From contig JANLVI010000031.1 of the NCBI GenBank assembly GCA_031363915.1, positions 116,880-180,879 on the forward strand: a stretch of DNA of 64,000 nucleotides, read 5' to 3'. A program made the position numbers and the translations under genes. Positions 20,105-30,267 of this stretch are shown in pieces; position 1 is the stretch's first letter, and every line of letters begins with the position of its first letter. The notes beneath the pieces are model-generated. The model made no database searches and was not told the DNA's origin. It was given only the letters and a program-made list of their open reading frames with translations. The DNA comes from JANLVI01 sp031363915. GTDB taxonomy: Bacteria > Vulcanimicrobiota > Vulcanimicrobiia > Vulcanimicrobiales > Vulcanimicrobiaceae.

Positions 20105-22606
20105 TCAAGTTCCGACGAGTTCTCCGATGCGGTGCGACACTTCGTCGATGTAGCGAGTTGCGTCGCTGTTGGTTCGGCCTTCGGCGAAGATGTTGAGGGT
20201 GGGGTCGGAAGCGTCCGGTAACACGAGGATCCAGCCGCCATCGCGGGAGACGCGAATGCCGTCGATGAGTTCGATGTCGTGATGTTTTTGCTCGTCCAGG
20301 AGCGTGCGCATGACTTCGCCTTTGCGTTCCCACGGGCAGGCGATCGTGCGGGTGACCAGGTGCCACTTTGGGAGTTCGTCGACGAGTTCGCTCAGTTTGC
20401 GACGTTCGGCTGCGACCATTTCCATCAGTTTCGTCGCGGCGAAGAGCGCGTCGAATACCGGTTGGAATTGCGGGAAGATCGGCTCGTGTCCACCGCCGCC
20501 GGCGAAATCGAGATTCATGCGTTCGTTTTCGGCGAAGGCCATGACCGAACGGCGGTCGCTTCGCGTGCGCACGATCGTCGCACCGTTTTCCTCGGCGATA
20601 CGTTCGATGGCGCTCGGAACGGTGACGGGCATCGCGATGCGTGCGCCCTTCTTCGAGCGTGCAACGCAAAGCGTCATGAGCGCGAGCAGCCGATCGCCTT
20701 CGATAACGCGTCCGGTATCGTCGATGAGGGCGAACGTTTCGCCGTCGTGGTCGAAGAGGATGCCCATGTTCGCTCCGAGTGAGAGCGAGACGTTACGTAG
20801 TTGTTCCAGATACCGTTCGCGATCGGCTTTGAACGTGCGCGCTTTTGCTTCGTCGTAGTACGCGTTGATCGCGACGAGATCGACGCGGAGATTCGAGAGA
20901 ATCTTTGGCACGACCATCGCGGCGTTGCCGAATGCGTAATCGACGACGATGCGGAAGCCCGCATCCGTGATCGCAAGCGGCTTGAGGGCTTCGAGGAAAC
21001 TGCCCGCGTAGCTTTCGAGCGGGCGCGTCGGAAAGGTGAGGTGGCCGACTTCGTCCATCGCGGTGCGGCGGAAGTCTTCGCGGAAAAAGAGGTTCTCGAT
21101 CTTGCGCTCGGTGTTCTTATCGACATTGATCCCGCCGCCGTCGAGCAGCTCGATGAGTAGCGAGTTGGGATCGGTCGGTGAGACGCGCGTGTGCACCGCA
21201 CCGTCGCCGCCGGCCCGCGTTGCAAAACGCGCGAGCGGCAGCGGATAGGCTTGCAGATCCTCCACGCCACAGCCGACGCTGAGGAGACCGGAGATGATGC
21301 AGCGATTCATGATGCGCGAGGCGGGGTGCGCGTCGCGGCTGGTGAGTACGGTTTGCCCCGGCTTGAGATACGAACCGAACGCTTGGCCGAGCTTCATCGC
21401 AAATTCCGGCGTGATCTCGACGTTGGCGAGTCCGCTCACTCCCGTCGCGCCAAAAAGCGAACCCGGCCACTTGATTCCGTAGATCAGCGACATCGAGACG
21501 ATCGCTCCGGAGCTGACATTCTTATCCGGCCACATCTTGATATTCGGACGCACGATGGCACCGCTGCCGATGGTACACGCACTGCCGACAACGGCACCTT
21601 CGCTCACTGCGGCGTGATCTTTGATGATGTTTTTGTTCGCGATCGTGCAGTCGTTGAGCGTCGCGTGCTCGCCGAAGTAGTTGCCTTCCCAGGCGACGAC
21701 GCGGTGCAGGCGCGCGTAGCGGCCGACGATTGCCGAGTCGCCGATCGTCGTGTTGCCGCCGATTTCTGCGTGTTCTGCGACGACCACATTCCTGCCGAGG
21801 ACAACCGGCGCAACGATCGTCGCGGCGGGATCGATGCGGCACCCCTCGCCGACCCACACCCCCGGCCAATGTTCGGTGCCGGGCATTTGAATCTGCACCT
21901 TGCCGTTGAGGGCATCGATGTTTGCCTGCTGATACTGTTGCAGGTTGCCGATGTCGCACCAGTAGTCGGTCGTGATATAGCCTTGGAGCGACTTACCTTC
22001 GTGCAGCATTCGCGGGAAGAGATCTTTTGAGAAGTCGTAGTTGCGGCCGGACTCCATGTAATCGAGAATCGCAGGCTCCAGGGCATAGATGCCGGTGTTG
22101 ATCGTATCGGAGAAGATCTCACCCCAGGATGGCTTCTCGAGAAAGCGCGTGATGCGCGCGCGCTCGTCGGTGACGACGACGCCGTATTCGAGTGGATTGG
22201 TGACGCGCTGCAGTGCGATCGTCGCATCGGCTTTGGTCGAACGGTGGTGGTGCAGCATTGCGCTTAGATCGAGGTCGGTGAGCGCGTCACCCGAGATGAT
22301 GAGGAAACTATCGTCGCGCAGCATGTCCTGCGCGAGTTTTACCGCCCCCGCGGTTCCGAGCGGCGTGTCTTCGACGACGTATTTTAGCGAGACGCCAAAA
22401 GCCGAGCCGTCTCCGAAGTAACTTTCGATCTCATCGGCCAGGTAATGCAGCGTCGCGACGACTTCGGTGATCCCGTGGCGACGGAGCAGATCGAGAATGT
22501 GCTCCATCACGGGTTTGTTCACGATCGGCGCGAGGGGTTTGGGGCGCCGTGAGGTGAGCGGACGCAAACGCGAGCCCTCTCCTCCGGCCATAACGACTGC
22601 TTTCAT
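20105..22606 (-). CDS. Sugar-1-phosphate nucleotidylyltransferase fused to degenerate phosphohexomutase
   Basis: An 833-residue fusion. Residues about 1-235 are a nucleotidyltransferase (MAGGEGSRLRPLTSRRPKPL, then GDALTDLD, NTGIYALEP and YWCDIGN). About 250-370 is a left-handed beta-helix of hexapeptide repeats, and about 375-833 is a phosphohexomutase-like module. In the last module the catalytic TASHNP loop is replaced by VHTRVSPTDPNS (about 465), the metal loop is FDHDGETF instead of DGDxDR, and the sugar loop is GGGGHEPIF. This matches the ManC-PMM-like fusion family annotated as mannose-1-phosphate guanylyltransferase; mutase activity is doubtful. Last gene of the glycogen operon, overlapping malQ by 4 bases; a glucose-1-phosphate role is possible. 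Confidence 0.82.
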   Translation of the reverse strand: MKAVVMAGGEGSRLRPLTSRRPKPLAPIVNKPVMEHILDLLRRHGITEVVATLHYLADEIESYFGDGSAFGVSLKYVVEDTPLGTAGAVKLAQDMLRDDSFLIISGDALTDLDLSAMLHHHRSTKADATIALQRVTNPLEYGVVVTDERARITRFLEKPSWGEIFSDTINTGIYALEPAILDYMESGRNYDFSKDLFPRMLHEGKSLQGYITTDYWCDIGNLQQYQQANIDALNGKVQIQMPGTEHWPGVWVGEGCRIDPAATIVAPVVLGRNVVVAEHAEIGGNTTIGDSAIVGRYARLHRVVAWEGNYFGEHATLNDCTIANKNIIKDHAAVSEGAVVGSACTIGSGAIVRPNIKMWPDKNVSSGAIVSMSLIYGIKWPGSLFGATGVSGLANVEITPEFAMKLGQAFGSYLKPGQTVLTSRDAHPASRIMNRCIISGLLSVGCGVEDLQAYPLPLARFATRAGGDGAVHTRVSPTDPNSLLIELLDGGGINVDKNTERKIENLFFREDFRRTAMDEVGHLTFPTRPLESYAGSFLEALKPLAITDAGFRIVVDYAFGNAAMVVPKILSNLRVDLVAINAYYDEAKARTFKADRERYLEQLRNVSLSLGANMGILFDHDGETFALIDDTGRVIEGDRLLALMTLCVARSKKGARIAMPVTVPSAIERIAEENGATIVRTRSDRRSVMAFAENERMNLDFAGGGGHEPIFPQFQPVFDALFAATKLMEMVAAERRKLSELVDELPKWHLVTRTIACPWERKGEVMRTLLDEQKHHDIELIDGIRVSRDGGWILVLPDASDPTLNIFAEGRTNSDATRYIDEVSHRIGELVGT

Positions 22607-24699
22607 CCCGGTGCGCTCCTCGGTGCTAGTGCCGTGCCTAGTTGCTTGAACCGTTCGTCGATCGCGATTTCTTCGACGCTCATGCTGAGTTTACGTCGCC
22701 AATTCGCATACTGTATGAATGTCCCCGGTAGATTGATTTGATCGCGTTCACCGATGATGTCGTCGATTTGGACGAGGATGAGTTTTGCCGGGCTTTGCGC
22801 GATGTAGCGGTACGCCGCAAGAACCACGGGCGCGAGCGCGTGCGCCTCTGACTCAGCATTTTTTAAAGCATCGCGCGCCGCGATCGTCTCGCTTGCGGCC
22901 AGGCCCGCGTGTGTTTCGAGTGCAGTGAAGAGCTGCTCGCGATCCGCGATGCGTGCCGCGCGTTCGGCATCGGCTGCGGTCGGGCCGATCAGACCGATAC
23001 GTTCGCGCAGATCGATGTCCCGGCCCAAGAGATAACCCGGGAGCGTCGGGAGATCGTGCGTGCCGACGCTTGCGAGCGCGAGCGCCGGGAACTCTTCGGG
23101 GGACCGAAACGTGCCGTCCCACTCGCGTTCGAAGAGCAAGAGTCGGTACGAGAAGATGCCTGCGGCGAGCATCCGCTCGCGAAAACCGGCCGGAACGGTG
23201 CCGAGGTCTTCGCCGATGACCAGGCACTGAGCGCGCACGCTCTCGAGCGCGACAACCGCCGTCATCTCGTCGATCTCGTAGCGCTGATACGCACCCTCGG
23301 CAGGCGGGCGTCCGCGCGGCATCCAGAAAAGGCGGGCAAGCGCCATCACGTGATCGATCCGCAGCGCACCCGCGTGTGCCATGTTCGAGCGCAAGAGATC
23401 GGCGAACGGCCGATAGCCGGACCTGCGTAGTGCGAGTGGATCGAGCGGCGGTAGACCCCAGTCTTGTCCGAGCGCGTTCATCGGATCCGGCGGCGCGCCG
23501 ACGCTTACATCGAGGAGATAGGAATCGCGCAGCGACCACACATCGGCGCTGTTCGGATCGACGCCGACGGCAAGATCGCGGTAGAGGCCGATACCGAGGC
23601 CCCGAGCTTCGTGGCCTGCAAGCGCGAACTGTTCTTCCGCCGCGAACTGCACGTATTTGAAAAAGTCGATGCGTTCGCGTGCTTCGGCGGCGAAGCTCGC
23701 CACAGCCTCGCCACTCGGATCGCGGTACTCGGGCGGCCACGTGAGCCAGCCGCGCGTGCGACAGTCGTCGCTTACGAAGCGCTCGGTCAGCGCTTCGTAG
23801 CGCGCGAACCGTTCGAGCAGTTCGCCGCCGCCGTTCGCCCAGGCAAGAAACGTGGCGGTGCGTTCGCTCCCATCGGGTCCGTCGATTCGAGCGCGAAAGT
23901 CGCGGTATACGATTTCGAGAACGTCGCGCTTGAGTGCGGTGACGCCGCGATAGTCGACGCTTACCGCGGCGCGCAAAAGTTCGATCCGCGTTTGAAGCCC
24001 CGCGCTTGCGACGAGTTCGTGCGCGGCGGCTGATGCGAGGTATTCCGGCAGCGCCTCGACATCGATATACGGCCAGTGTAAGAAGAAGCGGCTCGTTGGC
24101 GAGTACGGGCTCCCCGCCTCAGGGTCGGTCGTATCCAGGGCGTGGAGCGGGTTGATACCGATCGTGCTTGCGCCGATGGACTTTGCGTGCGCGATAAAGT
24201 CGCGCAGATCAGTGAAATCGCCCATTCCCCAATTGCGCTCGGATCGTAGCGTGTAGAGTTGCACGGCAAGTCCGAATGCGCGCCCGTCGCGCAGCGATTG
24301 CGGTTCGTACGCCCGGCGCGGCGCGACGATCACCGTCGACAGCGCGGTCGTATCGCCGGCGCCGCGCACGGCAAGCGTGTGGTATCCCAGCGGCAGGGCG
24401 TCGGCGATACGCACTGGCGCCGATTCGACGCGTCCGTCATAAGTGAGCGAGCCGTCTTCAGTCGTGAGCGTGTACGTTTGCGCGCCCTCGTAAAACCACA
24501 CTTCGATCGGTTCGTTCTCGTAGGCGACGACGGTCGGCGCGACGAGTCGATCGTGGACCGCGAGATGCCCCGCGCGCGCGTCGAGCAGCGCGCGTTTGGT
24601 CTCAAGCGAGACCACGTACTCGCCGCCGTAGGCATCCTGAAACGCGGGCTCGATTCCGGCCAGGAGCGCCGCGATCTCGACGATTTCGCCCGCGATCAT
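22603..24699 (-). CDS. malQ: 4-alpha-glucanotransferase (amylomaltase, GH77)
   Basis: A 698-residue disproportionating enzyme that moves maltooligosaccharide chains between acceptors. An N-terminal extension of about 140 residues carries beta-sandwich domains. The GH77 barrel begins at AFGLAVQLYTLRSERNWGMGD. The catalytic set is RIDHVMA (nucleophile Asp, about 448), GEDLGT (acid/base Glu, about 496) and GTHDLPT (Asp, about 548). It overlaps glgX upstream and the nucleotidyltransferase fusion downstream by 4 bases each, so it belongs to the glycogen operon and would process debranching products. Confidence 0.93.
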   Translation of the reverse strand: MIAGEIVEIAALLAGIEPAFQDAYGGEYVVSLETKRALLDARAGHLAVHDRLVAPTVVAYENEPIEVWFYEGAQTYTLTTEDGSLTYDGRVESAPVRIADALPLGYHTLAVRGAGDTTALSTVIVAPRRAYEPQSLRDGRAFGLAVQLYTLRSERNWGMGDFTDLRDFIAHAKSIGASTIGINPLHALDTTDPEAGSPYSPTSRFFLHWPYIDVEALPEYLASAAAHELVASAGLQTRIELLRAAVSVDYRGVTALKRDVLEIVYRDFRARIDGPDGSERTATFLAWANGGGELLERFARYEALTERFVSDDCRTRGWLTWPPEYRDPSGEAVASFAAEARERIDFFKYVQFAAEEQFALAGHEARGLGIGLYRDLAVGVDPNSADVWSLRDSYLLDVSVGAPPDPMNALGQDWGLPPLDPLALRRSGYRPFADLLRSNMAHAGALRIDHVMALARLFWMPRGRPPAEGAYQRYEIDEMTAVVALESVRAQCLVIGEDLGTVPAGFRERMLAAGIFSYRLLLFEREWDGTFRSPEEFPALALASVGTHDLPTLPGYLLGRDIDLRERIGLIGPTAADAERAARIADREQLFTALETHAGLAASETIAARDALKNAESEAHALAPVVLAAYRYIAQSPAKLILVQIDDIIGERDQINLPGTFIQYANWRRKLSMSVEEIAIDERFKQLGTALAPRSAPG

Positions 24700-26768
24700 T
24701 TTGGTCGGCCTGAGAAAACCGCCAGCGACCGGTGTCGTAGCGTATACCTTTGCCCCTCATCGAGTGAAGATGGGCGCACGCCGTCGGCTTCGGCGGCCGT
24801 GTCGATCACGAGACGCCAGTTGATGCCGTCCTTACTCGGGAGGGTGAACCTCACATCGCCTTCGTGCGCGTTGAGCAGCATCGCGAAGAGCGGTTCGGCG
24901 CCGAAAAAGAGCCCGATCGTGCGCAGGTTCATGCCCCAATCAGCGGGTGTCATCTCGTTGCCCTCCGAGGTGAACCACATGATGTCTTTGTTGCCGCCCG
25001 GACGCTCGAGACCGTGGAAAAAAGTCGTGCGCTTGAACGCCGGATGGGCTTTGCGCAGGCGAATGAGGAGTGAGGTGTACTCCATGAGTGCAAGGTCGCT
25101 AGGCGTGCGCGCGCTCCAATCGATCCATCCGATCGCGTTGTCTTGACAGTACGCGTTGTTATTGCCGTTCTGCGTGCGGCCGAACTCATCGCCTGCCGTC
25201 AAGAGCGGAACACCGAGTGAAAGAAAGAGCGTTGCGAGCATGTTGCGCTTTTGCCGCTCGCGCAGACGAGCGATCTCCTCGTCGTCGGTCGGTCCTTCGG
25301 CACCGCAGTTCCAGCTCTGATTGTCATCCGTACCATCGCGATTGTCTTCGAGGTTGACATCGTTGTGTTTGTCGTTGTAACTCACGAGGTCCCTCAGCGT
25401 GAAGCCGTCGTGAACCGTAATGAAGTTGACGCTAGCGTACGGGCGCCGTCCGTGGTGTTGGAAGAGGTCGCTCGACCCCGCGAGGCGCGAAGCTAGCTCC
25501 GGCAGCATGTCATCAGAGCCTTTCCAAAAGCGGCGTAGGGTATCGCGATACTTGCCGTTCCACTCCGACCAGCCCGGCGGGAAATTGCCGACTTGATAGC
25601 CGCCTGGACCCAAATCCCACGGCTCGGCGATCATCTTGACGCGTGAGAGGACCGGGTCTTGCGCGATCGCTTTGAAGAACGCGGCGTTGCGGTCGTACCC
25701 GTGGTTTTCGCGCGCGAGTGCCGTCGCAAGGTCGAACCGAAAGCCGTCAACGTGCATTTCTTCGACCCAGTACCGCAGCGAATCTGTCACAAGTTGCAGG
25801 ACGCGCGGGCGCATGGTGTTGAGCGTGTTGCCGCAGCCCGTGACGTCGTCATAGTAGCGCTTGTCCTCGGCGAGACGATAGTACGACGCGTTGTCGATCC
25901 CGCGGAACGAGAGCGTGGGACCGGCCTCATTGCCCTCGGCGGTGTGGTTGTATACAACATCGAGGACCACTTCGATCCCCGCGCCGTGCAGATGTTTAAC
26001 CATCGATTTGAATTCGTTCGGGTCGGCGTTGAGATAGCGCGGATCGGGCGCGAAGAAGCCCAGCGTGTTATAGCCCCAATAGTTGCGCAACCGCTTCTCA
26101 ACGAGATACCGGTCATCCACGAACGCCTGCACCGGAAGCAGTTCAACCGACGTAACGCCCATCTTCTGCAGATACTCGATCACCGCAGGTGAAGTCAGGC
26201 CGCCGACGGTCCCGCGCAGTGCCGGTGAAACCTCGGGATGGAGTACGGTGAAGCCTTTGACGTGCAGTTCGTAAAAAATCGTCTGCGACCACGGCACGTT
26301 CGGTCGCCGGTCGTCGCCCCACGTGAAGGCGGTATCGACCACGACGCACTTGGGCATTCCCGAGGCGTTGTCACGACGGTCGAACGAAAGATCGCCGTGT
26401 CGGCTGCCGATGCGGTAGCCGAAGTGCGCGTCGCTCCAGCGAATCGCGCCGGCGAGCGCCTTCGCATACGGATCGACGAGCAACTTGTGTCCGTTGAAGC
26501 GATGGCCGTTGTGCGGATCGTACGGACCGTAGACGCGATAACCGTATAACAGACCTGGCCGCGCTTCGGGCAAATACCCGTGCCAAACTTCGTCGGTATA
26601 TTCGGGTAGCACGATGCGATGGAGCTCGCGGCATCCGCGCGCATCAAAGACGCAGAGTTCGACGCGTTCGGCGTGCGCGGAGAAGAGCGCAAAGTTGACG
26701 CCCTTCCCATCCCACGTTGCACCGAGCGGATAGTGCAGCCCGGATTCCATCACGGCACGCGAGATCAT
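24696..26768 (-). CDS. glgX: Glycogen debranching enzyme GlgX (GH13)
   Basis: A 690-residue isoamylase-type enzyme hydrolysing alpha-1,6 branches. An N-terminal CBM48 (LGATWDGKGVNFALFSAHA) precedes the GH13 barrel with VVYNHTAEGNE, GFRFDLA (nucleophile, about 346), IAEPWDLGPGGYQVGNFP (acid/base, about 381) and TVHDGFTL (about 452). It overlaps its neighbours glgB and malQ by 4 bases. A second, unrelated debranching enzyme (GH133 type) is encoded divergently at 33055, so the locus has two routes to debranch glycogen. Confidence 0.95.
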   Translation of the reverse strand: MISRAVMESGLHYPLGATWDGKGVNFALFSAHAERVELCVFDARGCRELHRIVLPEYTDEVWHGYLPEARPGLLYGYRVYGPYDPHNGHRFNGHKLLVDPYAKALAGAIRWSDAHFGYRIGSRHGDLSFDRRDNASGMPKCVVVDTAFTWGDDRRPNVPWSQTIFYELHVKGFTVLHPEVSPALRGTVGGLTSPAVIEYLQKMGVTSVELLPVQAFVDDRYLVEKRLRNYWGYNTLGFFAPDPRYLNADPNEFKSMVKHLHGAGIEVVLDVVYNHTAEGNEAGPTLSFRGIDNASYYRLAEDKRYYDDVTGCGNTLNTMRPRVLQLVTDSLRYWVEEMHVDGFRFDLATALARENHGYDRNAAFFKAIAQDPVLSRVKMIAEPWDLGPGGYQVGNFPPGWSEWNGKYRDTLRRFWKGSDDMLPELASRLAGSSDLFQHHGRRPYASVNFITVHDGFTLRDLVSYNDKHNDVNLEDNRDGTDDNQSWNCGAEGPTDDEEIARLRERQKRNMLATLFLSLGVPLLTAGDEFGRTQNGNNNAYCQDNAIGWIDWSARTPSDLALMEYTSLLIRLRKAHPAFKRTTFFHGLERPGGNKDIMWFTSEGNEMTPADWGMNLRTIGLFFGAEPLFAMLLNAHEGDVRFTLPSKDGINWRLVIDTAAEADGVRPSSLDEGQRYTLRHRSLAVFSGRPK

Positions 26769-28936
26769 AGCGAAAACCAGAGCGCACAGAGCGCGGGCAG
26801 GGTGAGGGATACCGATTGATCGCGCCCGTGTGCGTGAATCGCCTCGGTGTGTGCGCCGCCGGCGTTGCCCTCGTTGCGACCGCCGTAAAGCGAGGCATCG
26901 GTGTTGAGAATCTCGCGCCAGTAGCCGGCGCGCGGCACGCCCAGGCGATAGTCGTCGATGCGCACGCCGCTCGTATTGAAGACCGCAAGGACCGGGCTCG
27001 CACTGCGATCGTCCCAGCGTACGAACGCGACCACGGCATTCGCGCGATCCTCATACGTGATCCACTCGAATCCGGCCGGTTCTTTATCGCGGCGGTGGAG
27101 CGGCGCGAGCGTCCGGTAGAGCGCGTTGCAATCGGCAACGAGTTTCTTTACACCCGCGTGCGGTGCGTACTGGAGCACGTACCAGTCGAGCGCGTGCGCG
27201 GCATTCCACTCCGCACGTTGTCCGAATTCTCCGCCCATGAAGATTAGTTTCTTGCCCGGGTGCGCGAACATCAAGCCAAAGAGCAAACGCAAGTTCGCAA
27301 ACTGCTCCCACTCGCCACCCGGCATCCGGTCGATGAGCGAGCCTTTCCCATGCACGACTTCATCGTGCGAGAGCGGCAACATGTAGTTCTCGGTGAATGC
27401 GTAGACGAGGCCGAAGCTGATGTCGTTAAGATGGTAGCCGCGATGCATCGGATCGCGCTGGAAAAACGCGAGCGTATCGTGCATCCAGCCCATGTTCCAC
27501 TTGAAGCCGAAGCCGAGTCCGCCAAGCGATGTCGGGGCGCTTACGTTGGGCCACGACGTCGACTCTTCGGCGACGGTGAGGATGCCCTCGACTTCGCGAT
27601 AGACGGTCTCGTTGAAGCGTCGTAAGAATGCGGTTGCCTCGAGGTTCTCGTTGCCGCCGTAGATGTTGGGAATCCAGGCACCCGCTTCGCGTGAGTAATC
27701 GAGATACACGATTGAGGAGACGGCGTCGACGCGCAGACCGTCGATGTGAAATTCGCGCAACCAATATAGGGCGCTTGCGATGAGGAAGTTGTCGATCTCC
27801 GTGCGGCCGAGCGCGTACGCGTACGTGCCCCATTCCTCGTGAAAGCCCTTGCGCGGATCGGCGTGCTCGTAGAGATGCGTTCCATCGAAGTAGCCGAGGC
27901 TAAAGGCGTCAACGGGAAAATGCCCCGGTACCCAATCGAGTAACACGCCTAGACCCGCCGCGTGGGCCGCATCGACGAACTCGCGGAAGTCGTCGGGCGA
28001 GCCGAAGCGACTCGTCGGCGCGAACATGCCGGTGGTTTGATAGCCCCACGACCCATCGAAGGGATGTTCGGTGATCGGCAAGAGCTCGATGTGGGTGAAG
28101 CCCATCTCGACCACATAGGGGATCAGTTCGGCAGCAAGCTCCCGATATGTGAGAAACCGGTCGCCGTCACCGCGCCGCCACGAGCCCGCGTGAACTTCAT
28201 AGACCGAGATCGGCGAGCGAAAGCTATTCCGTTCGCCGCGCGCTTGCATCCACGCCGTATCGTTCCACGGATACGTGGAATCGTCGACGACGATCGAGGC
28301 GTTGTTGGGACGCATCTCGGCGGCAAAGGCGACGGGATCGGCTTTGAGCGCGAGCAGCGTGCCGTCTTCGCCGACGATCTCGAATTTATAGCGGCTGCCG
28401 ACCGGGACGTGCGGCAAGAATATTTCATACACGCCACATTCGCGTCGCAAGCGCATCACGTGTACGCGTCCGTCCCAGCCATTCCAATCGCCGACTACGC
28501 TGACACGCCGAGCGTTGGGTGCCCACACGGCGAACGTGACGCCCGGCACTCCGTCGATCGTGCGCGGGTGGGCGCCGAGTACGCGATAGAGATCGAGGTG
28601 CCGCCCCGATGCGATCAAGTATGCATCGAGTTCGCCGACGACCGGACCGAAACGATAGGGGTCCTCGATGTCGACGCGTTCGTTTCCGCTCGCGATGCGC
28701 AGACGATAGACGACGCGCTTCGGTACGGGGCCGGCGAAAAAACCCTCGAGATGCAGGCGCGCGAGATTCGCAACGACGTTGCCGTCCGCATCGATCACCG
28801 CGATGCCGGTTGCTTTGGGGATGAACGCGCGAACGACGAGCGAGCCGTCGGGACGTTCGTGCATACCTAGGTACGAGAAGGCATCGTTTTCGTTGCCGCT
28901 TACGACGGCGCCGGTGCGCGCGTCGGGTTCTATCAT
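26765..28936 (-). CDS. glgB: 1,4-alpha-glucan branching enzyme
   Basis: A 723-residue branching enzyme making alpha-1,6 links in glycogen. Two N-terminal sandwich domains (SYLGMHERPDGSLVVRAFIP, then GVTFAVWAPNARRVSVVGDWNGW) precede the barrel with VLLDWVPGHFP, DGLRVDAV (nucleophile, about 404), VAEEST (about 455) and LSHDEVVHGKGS (about 524). ATG 28936 is chosen because it overlaps the upstream oxidoreductase stop by 4 bases, as at every other junction here, and homologues start near this point; a longer start at 29014 would run into that gene. Confidence 0.95.
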   Translation of the reverse strand: MIEPDARTGAVVSGNENDAFSYLGMHERPDGSLVVRAFIPKATGIAVIDADGNVVANLARLHLEGFFAGPVPKRVVYRLRIASGNERVDIEDPYRFGPVVGELDAYLIASGRHLDLYRVLGAHPRTIDGVPGVTFAVWAPNARRVSVVGDWNGWDGRVHVMRLRRECGVYEIFLPHVPVGSRYKFEIVGEDGTLLALKADPVAFAAEMRPNNASIVVDDSTYPWNDTAWMQARGERNSFRSPISVYEVHAGSWRRGDGDRFLTYRELAAELIPYVVEMGFTHIELLPITEHPFDGSWGYQTTGMFAPTSRFGSPDDFREFVDAAHAAGLGVLLDWVPGHFPVDAFSLGYFDGTHLYEHADPRKGFHEEWGTYAYALGRTEIDNFLIASALYWLREFHIDGLRVDAVSSIVYLDYSREAGAWIPNIYGGNENLEATAFLRRFNETVYREVEGILTVAEESTSWPNVSAPTSLGGLGFGFKWNMGWMHDTLAFFQRDPMHRGYHLNDISFGLVYAFTENYMLPLSHDEVVHGKGSLIDRMPGGEWEQFANLRLLFGLMFAHPGKKLIFMGGEFGQRAEWNAAHALDWYVLQYAPHAGVKKLVADCNALYRTLAPLHRRDKEPAGFEWITYEDRANAVVAFVRWDDRSASPVLAVFNTSGVRIDDYRLGVPRAGYWREILNTDASLYGGRNEGNAGGAHTEAIHAHGRDQSVSLTLPALCALWFSL

Positions 28937-30267
28937 ACCAGTTGACGAACCAGCGTCGGCAGTCCCTCGGCGTAGGTCGGATGGATGTGCACGGAGCGCT
29001 CCAGCGTGCGCCATGTCGATCCCGCTTCCATGTGCGCGAGAATCACATGTACGAGTTCGCCCGTCTCATAGCCGACGAGCGTCGCGCCGAGCATTTTTTC
29101 CGTTTTGCGGTCGACAACGATGCGATAGAAACCATCGGTTTCCGCCCATTCGATCGCGCGCGCAACGTCTTCGAGTTGTAGTGTCACGGCTTGGGCATCG
29201 TGCCCGGCGGCGATCGCATCGGCAAGCGTCATCCCGACGCGGCCGACTTGCGGATCGGTAAAGACGGCGTACGCGAGCACGCGATCGTTACGTGTGCGCG
29301 ATTCGCCGGAGAGAATGCCGTCGAGTCGGCGGAAATCTTCCCACGAGACGTGCGTGAATTGCGGCTGTCCCGCCACATCGCCGATTGCATAGATGCCCGG
29401 CACGCTCGTTGCGAAACGGTCGTCAATTTTGATCGTGCCGTTGCTCTGCACGTCGAAGGTCGCGCCGTGGGGAACGTTTGGCGTGCGACCGGTCGCGACG
29501 AGCAGCGCCTCGGATTGATGTGTCGTACCGTCGTCAAACGTGATCGTGAAGACCATGCCGTCGTGCGCCACGCGCGCAATTTTGGCGTCGTGTCGGATAG
29601 TCATTCCATCGGCGATCAAGGCCGCTTCGAGCACCGCGCTCACCTCCGCTTCCTCGCGCGCGAGCAGACGCGGAGCCGTTTCGATGATGTGCACGGCTGC
29701 CCCGCAGCGCGCCATACCTTGCCCGAGTTCGAGCCCGATGTATCCGCCGCCGATCACGGCGAGGCGCTTGGGCAGCGACGTCTGCGTGAAGAAGTTGTCG
29801 CTCGTGAAGTACGGCGTCCCCGCGAGACCATCGATCGGCGGCACACTCGGACGTCCACCGGTGTCGATCACGATCACGGGGGCCGTATAGGCCTCGCCGT
29901 TCGCAATGACCGTCGTAGAATCGGCAAATGACGCTTCGTGCATGACGACATCCACCGCGCTTTCGGCAAGATGTTTTTCGACGCCGCCGCGCCACTCGCC
30001 GACGAGCCCGCGCACGCGCTCCATAACTGCCGGGAAATCCACGCGCACGTCGGCGTGTACGTGCAACTTCGCACCCAGGCGCGCGCGGCCGGCGCGGTGG
30101 GCGGAGGCAAGAAACGCTTTCGAGGGCGTGCAACCGGTGTTCACGCACGTCCCGCCGAGCGCGTGTTTCTCGAAAAGCGCGACGCGCTTTCCCGCCTTCG
30201 CCTGCTTGTTGGCAAACGGCGAGCCCCCTTGGCCACTGCCGATCACGATAACGTCGTAGGCCTTCAC
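28933..30267 (-). CDS. FAD-dependent pyridine nucleotide-disulfide oxidoreductase (MerA/Lpd-like)
   Basis: A 444-residue class I flavin disulfide reductase. The FAD site is IGSGQGGSPFANKQAKAGK, the redox-active pair is C41/C46 (GGTCVNTGCTPSK), the NAD(P) site is IGGGYIGLELGQGMARCG, and the second FAD contact is GIYAIGDVAG. The C-terminal dimer domain has the His-Pro-Thr...Glu dyad (IHPTYAEGLPTL). It lacks the MerA N-terminal metal-binding domain and C-terminal Cys pair, and no mer genes are near, so mercuric reduction is not supported. It sits inside the glycogen operon with 4-base overlaps on both sides. Substrate unknown. Confidence 0.87.
   Translation of the reverse strand: MKAYDVIVIGSGQGGSPFANKQAKAGKRVALFEKHALGGTCVNTGCTPSKAFLASAHRAGRARLGAKLHVHADVRVDFPAVMERVRGLVGEWRGGVEKHLAESAVDVVMHEASFADSTTVIANGEAYTAPVIVIDTGGRPSVPPIDGLAGTPYFTSDNFFTQTSLPKRLAVIGGGYIGLELGQGMARCGAAVHIIETAPRLLAREEAEVSAVLEAALIADGMTIRHDAKIARVAHDGMVFTITFDDGTTHQSEALLVATGRTPNVPHGATFDVQSNGTIKIDDRFATSVPGIYAIGDVAGQPQFTHVSWEDFRRLDGILSGESRTRNDRVLAYAVFTDPQVGRVGMTLADAIAAGHDAQAVTLQLEDVARAIEWAETDGFYRIVVDRKTEKMLGATLVGYETGELVHVILAHMEAGSTWRTLERSVHIHPTYAEGLPTLVRQLV

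Noticed and set aside
28933..30267. Mercuric reductase and mercury resistance
   Set aside because: No metal-binding N-terminal domain, no C-terminal Cys pair, no merR/merT/merP nearby.
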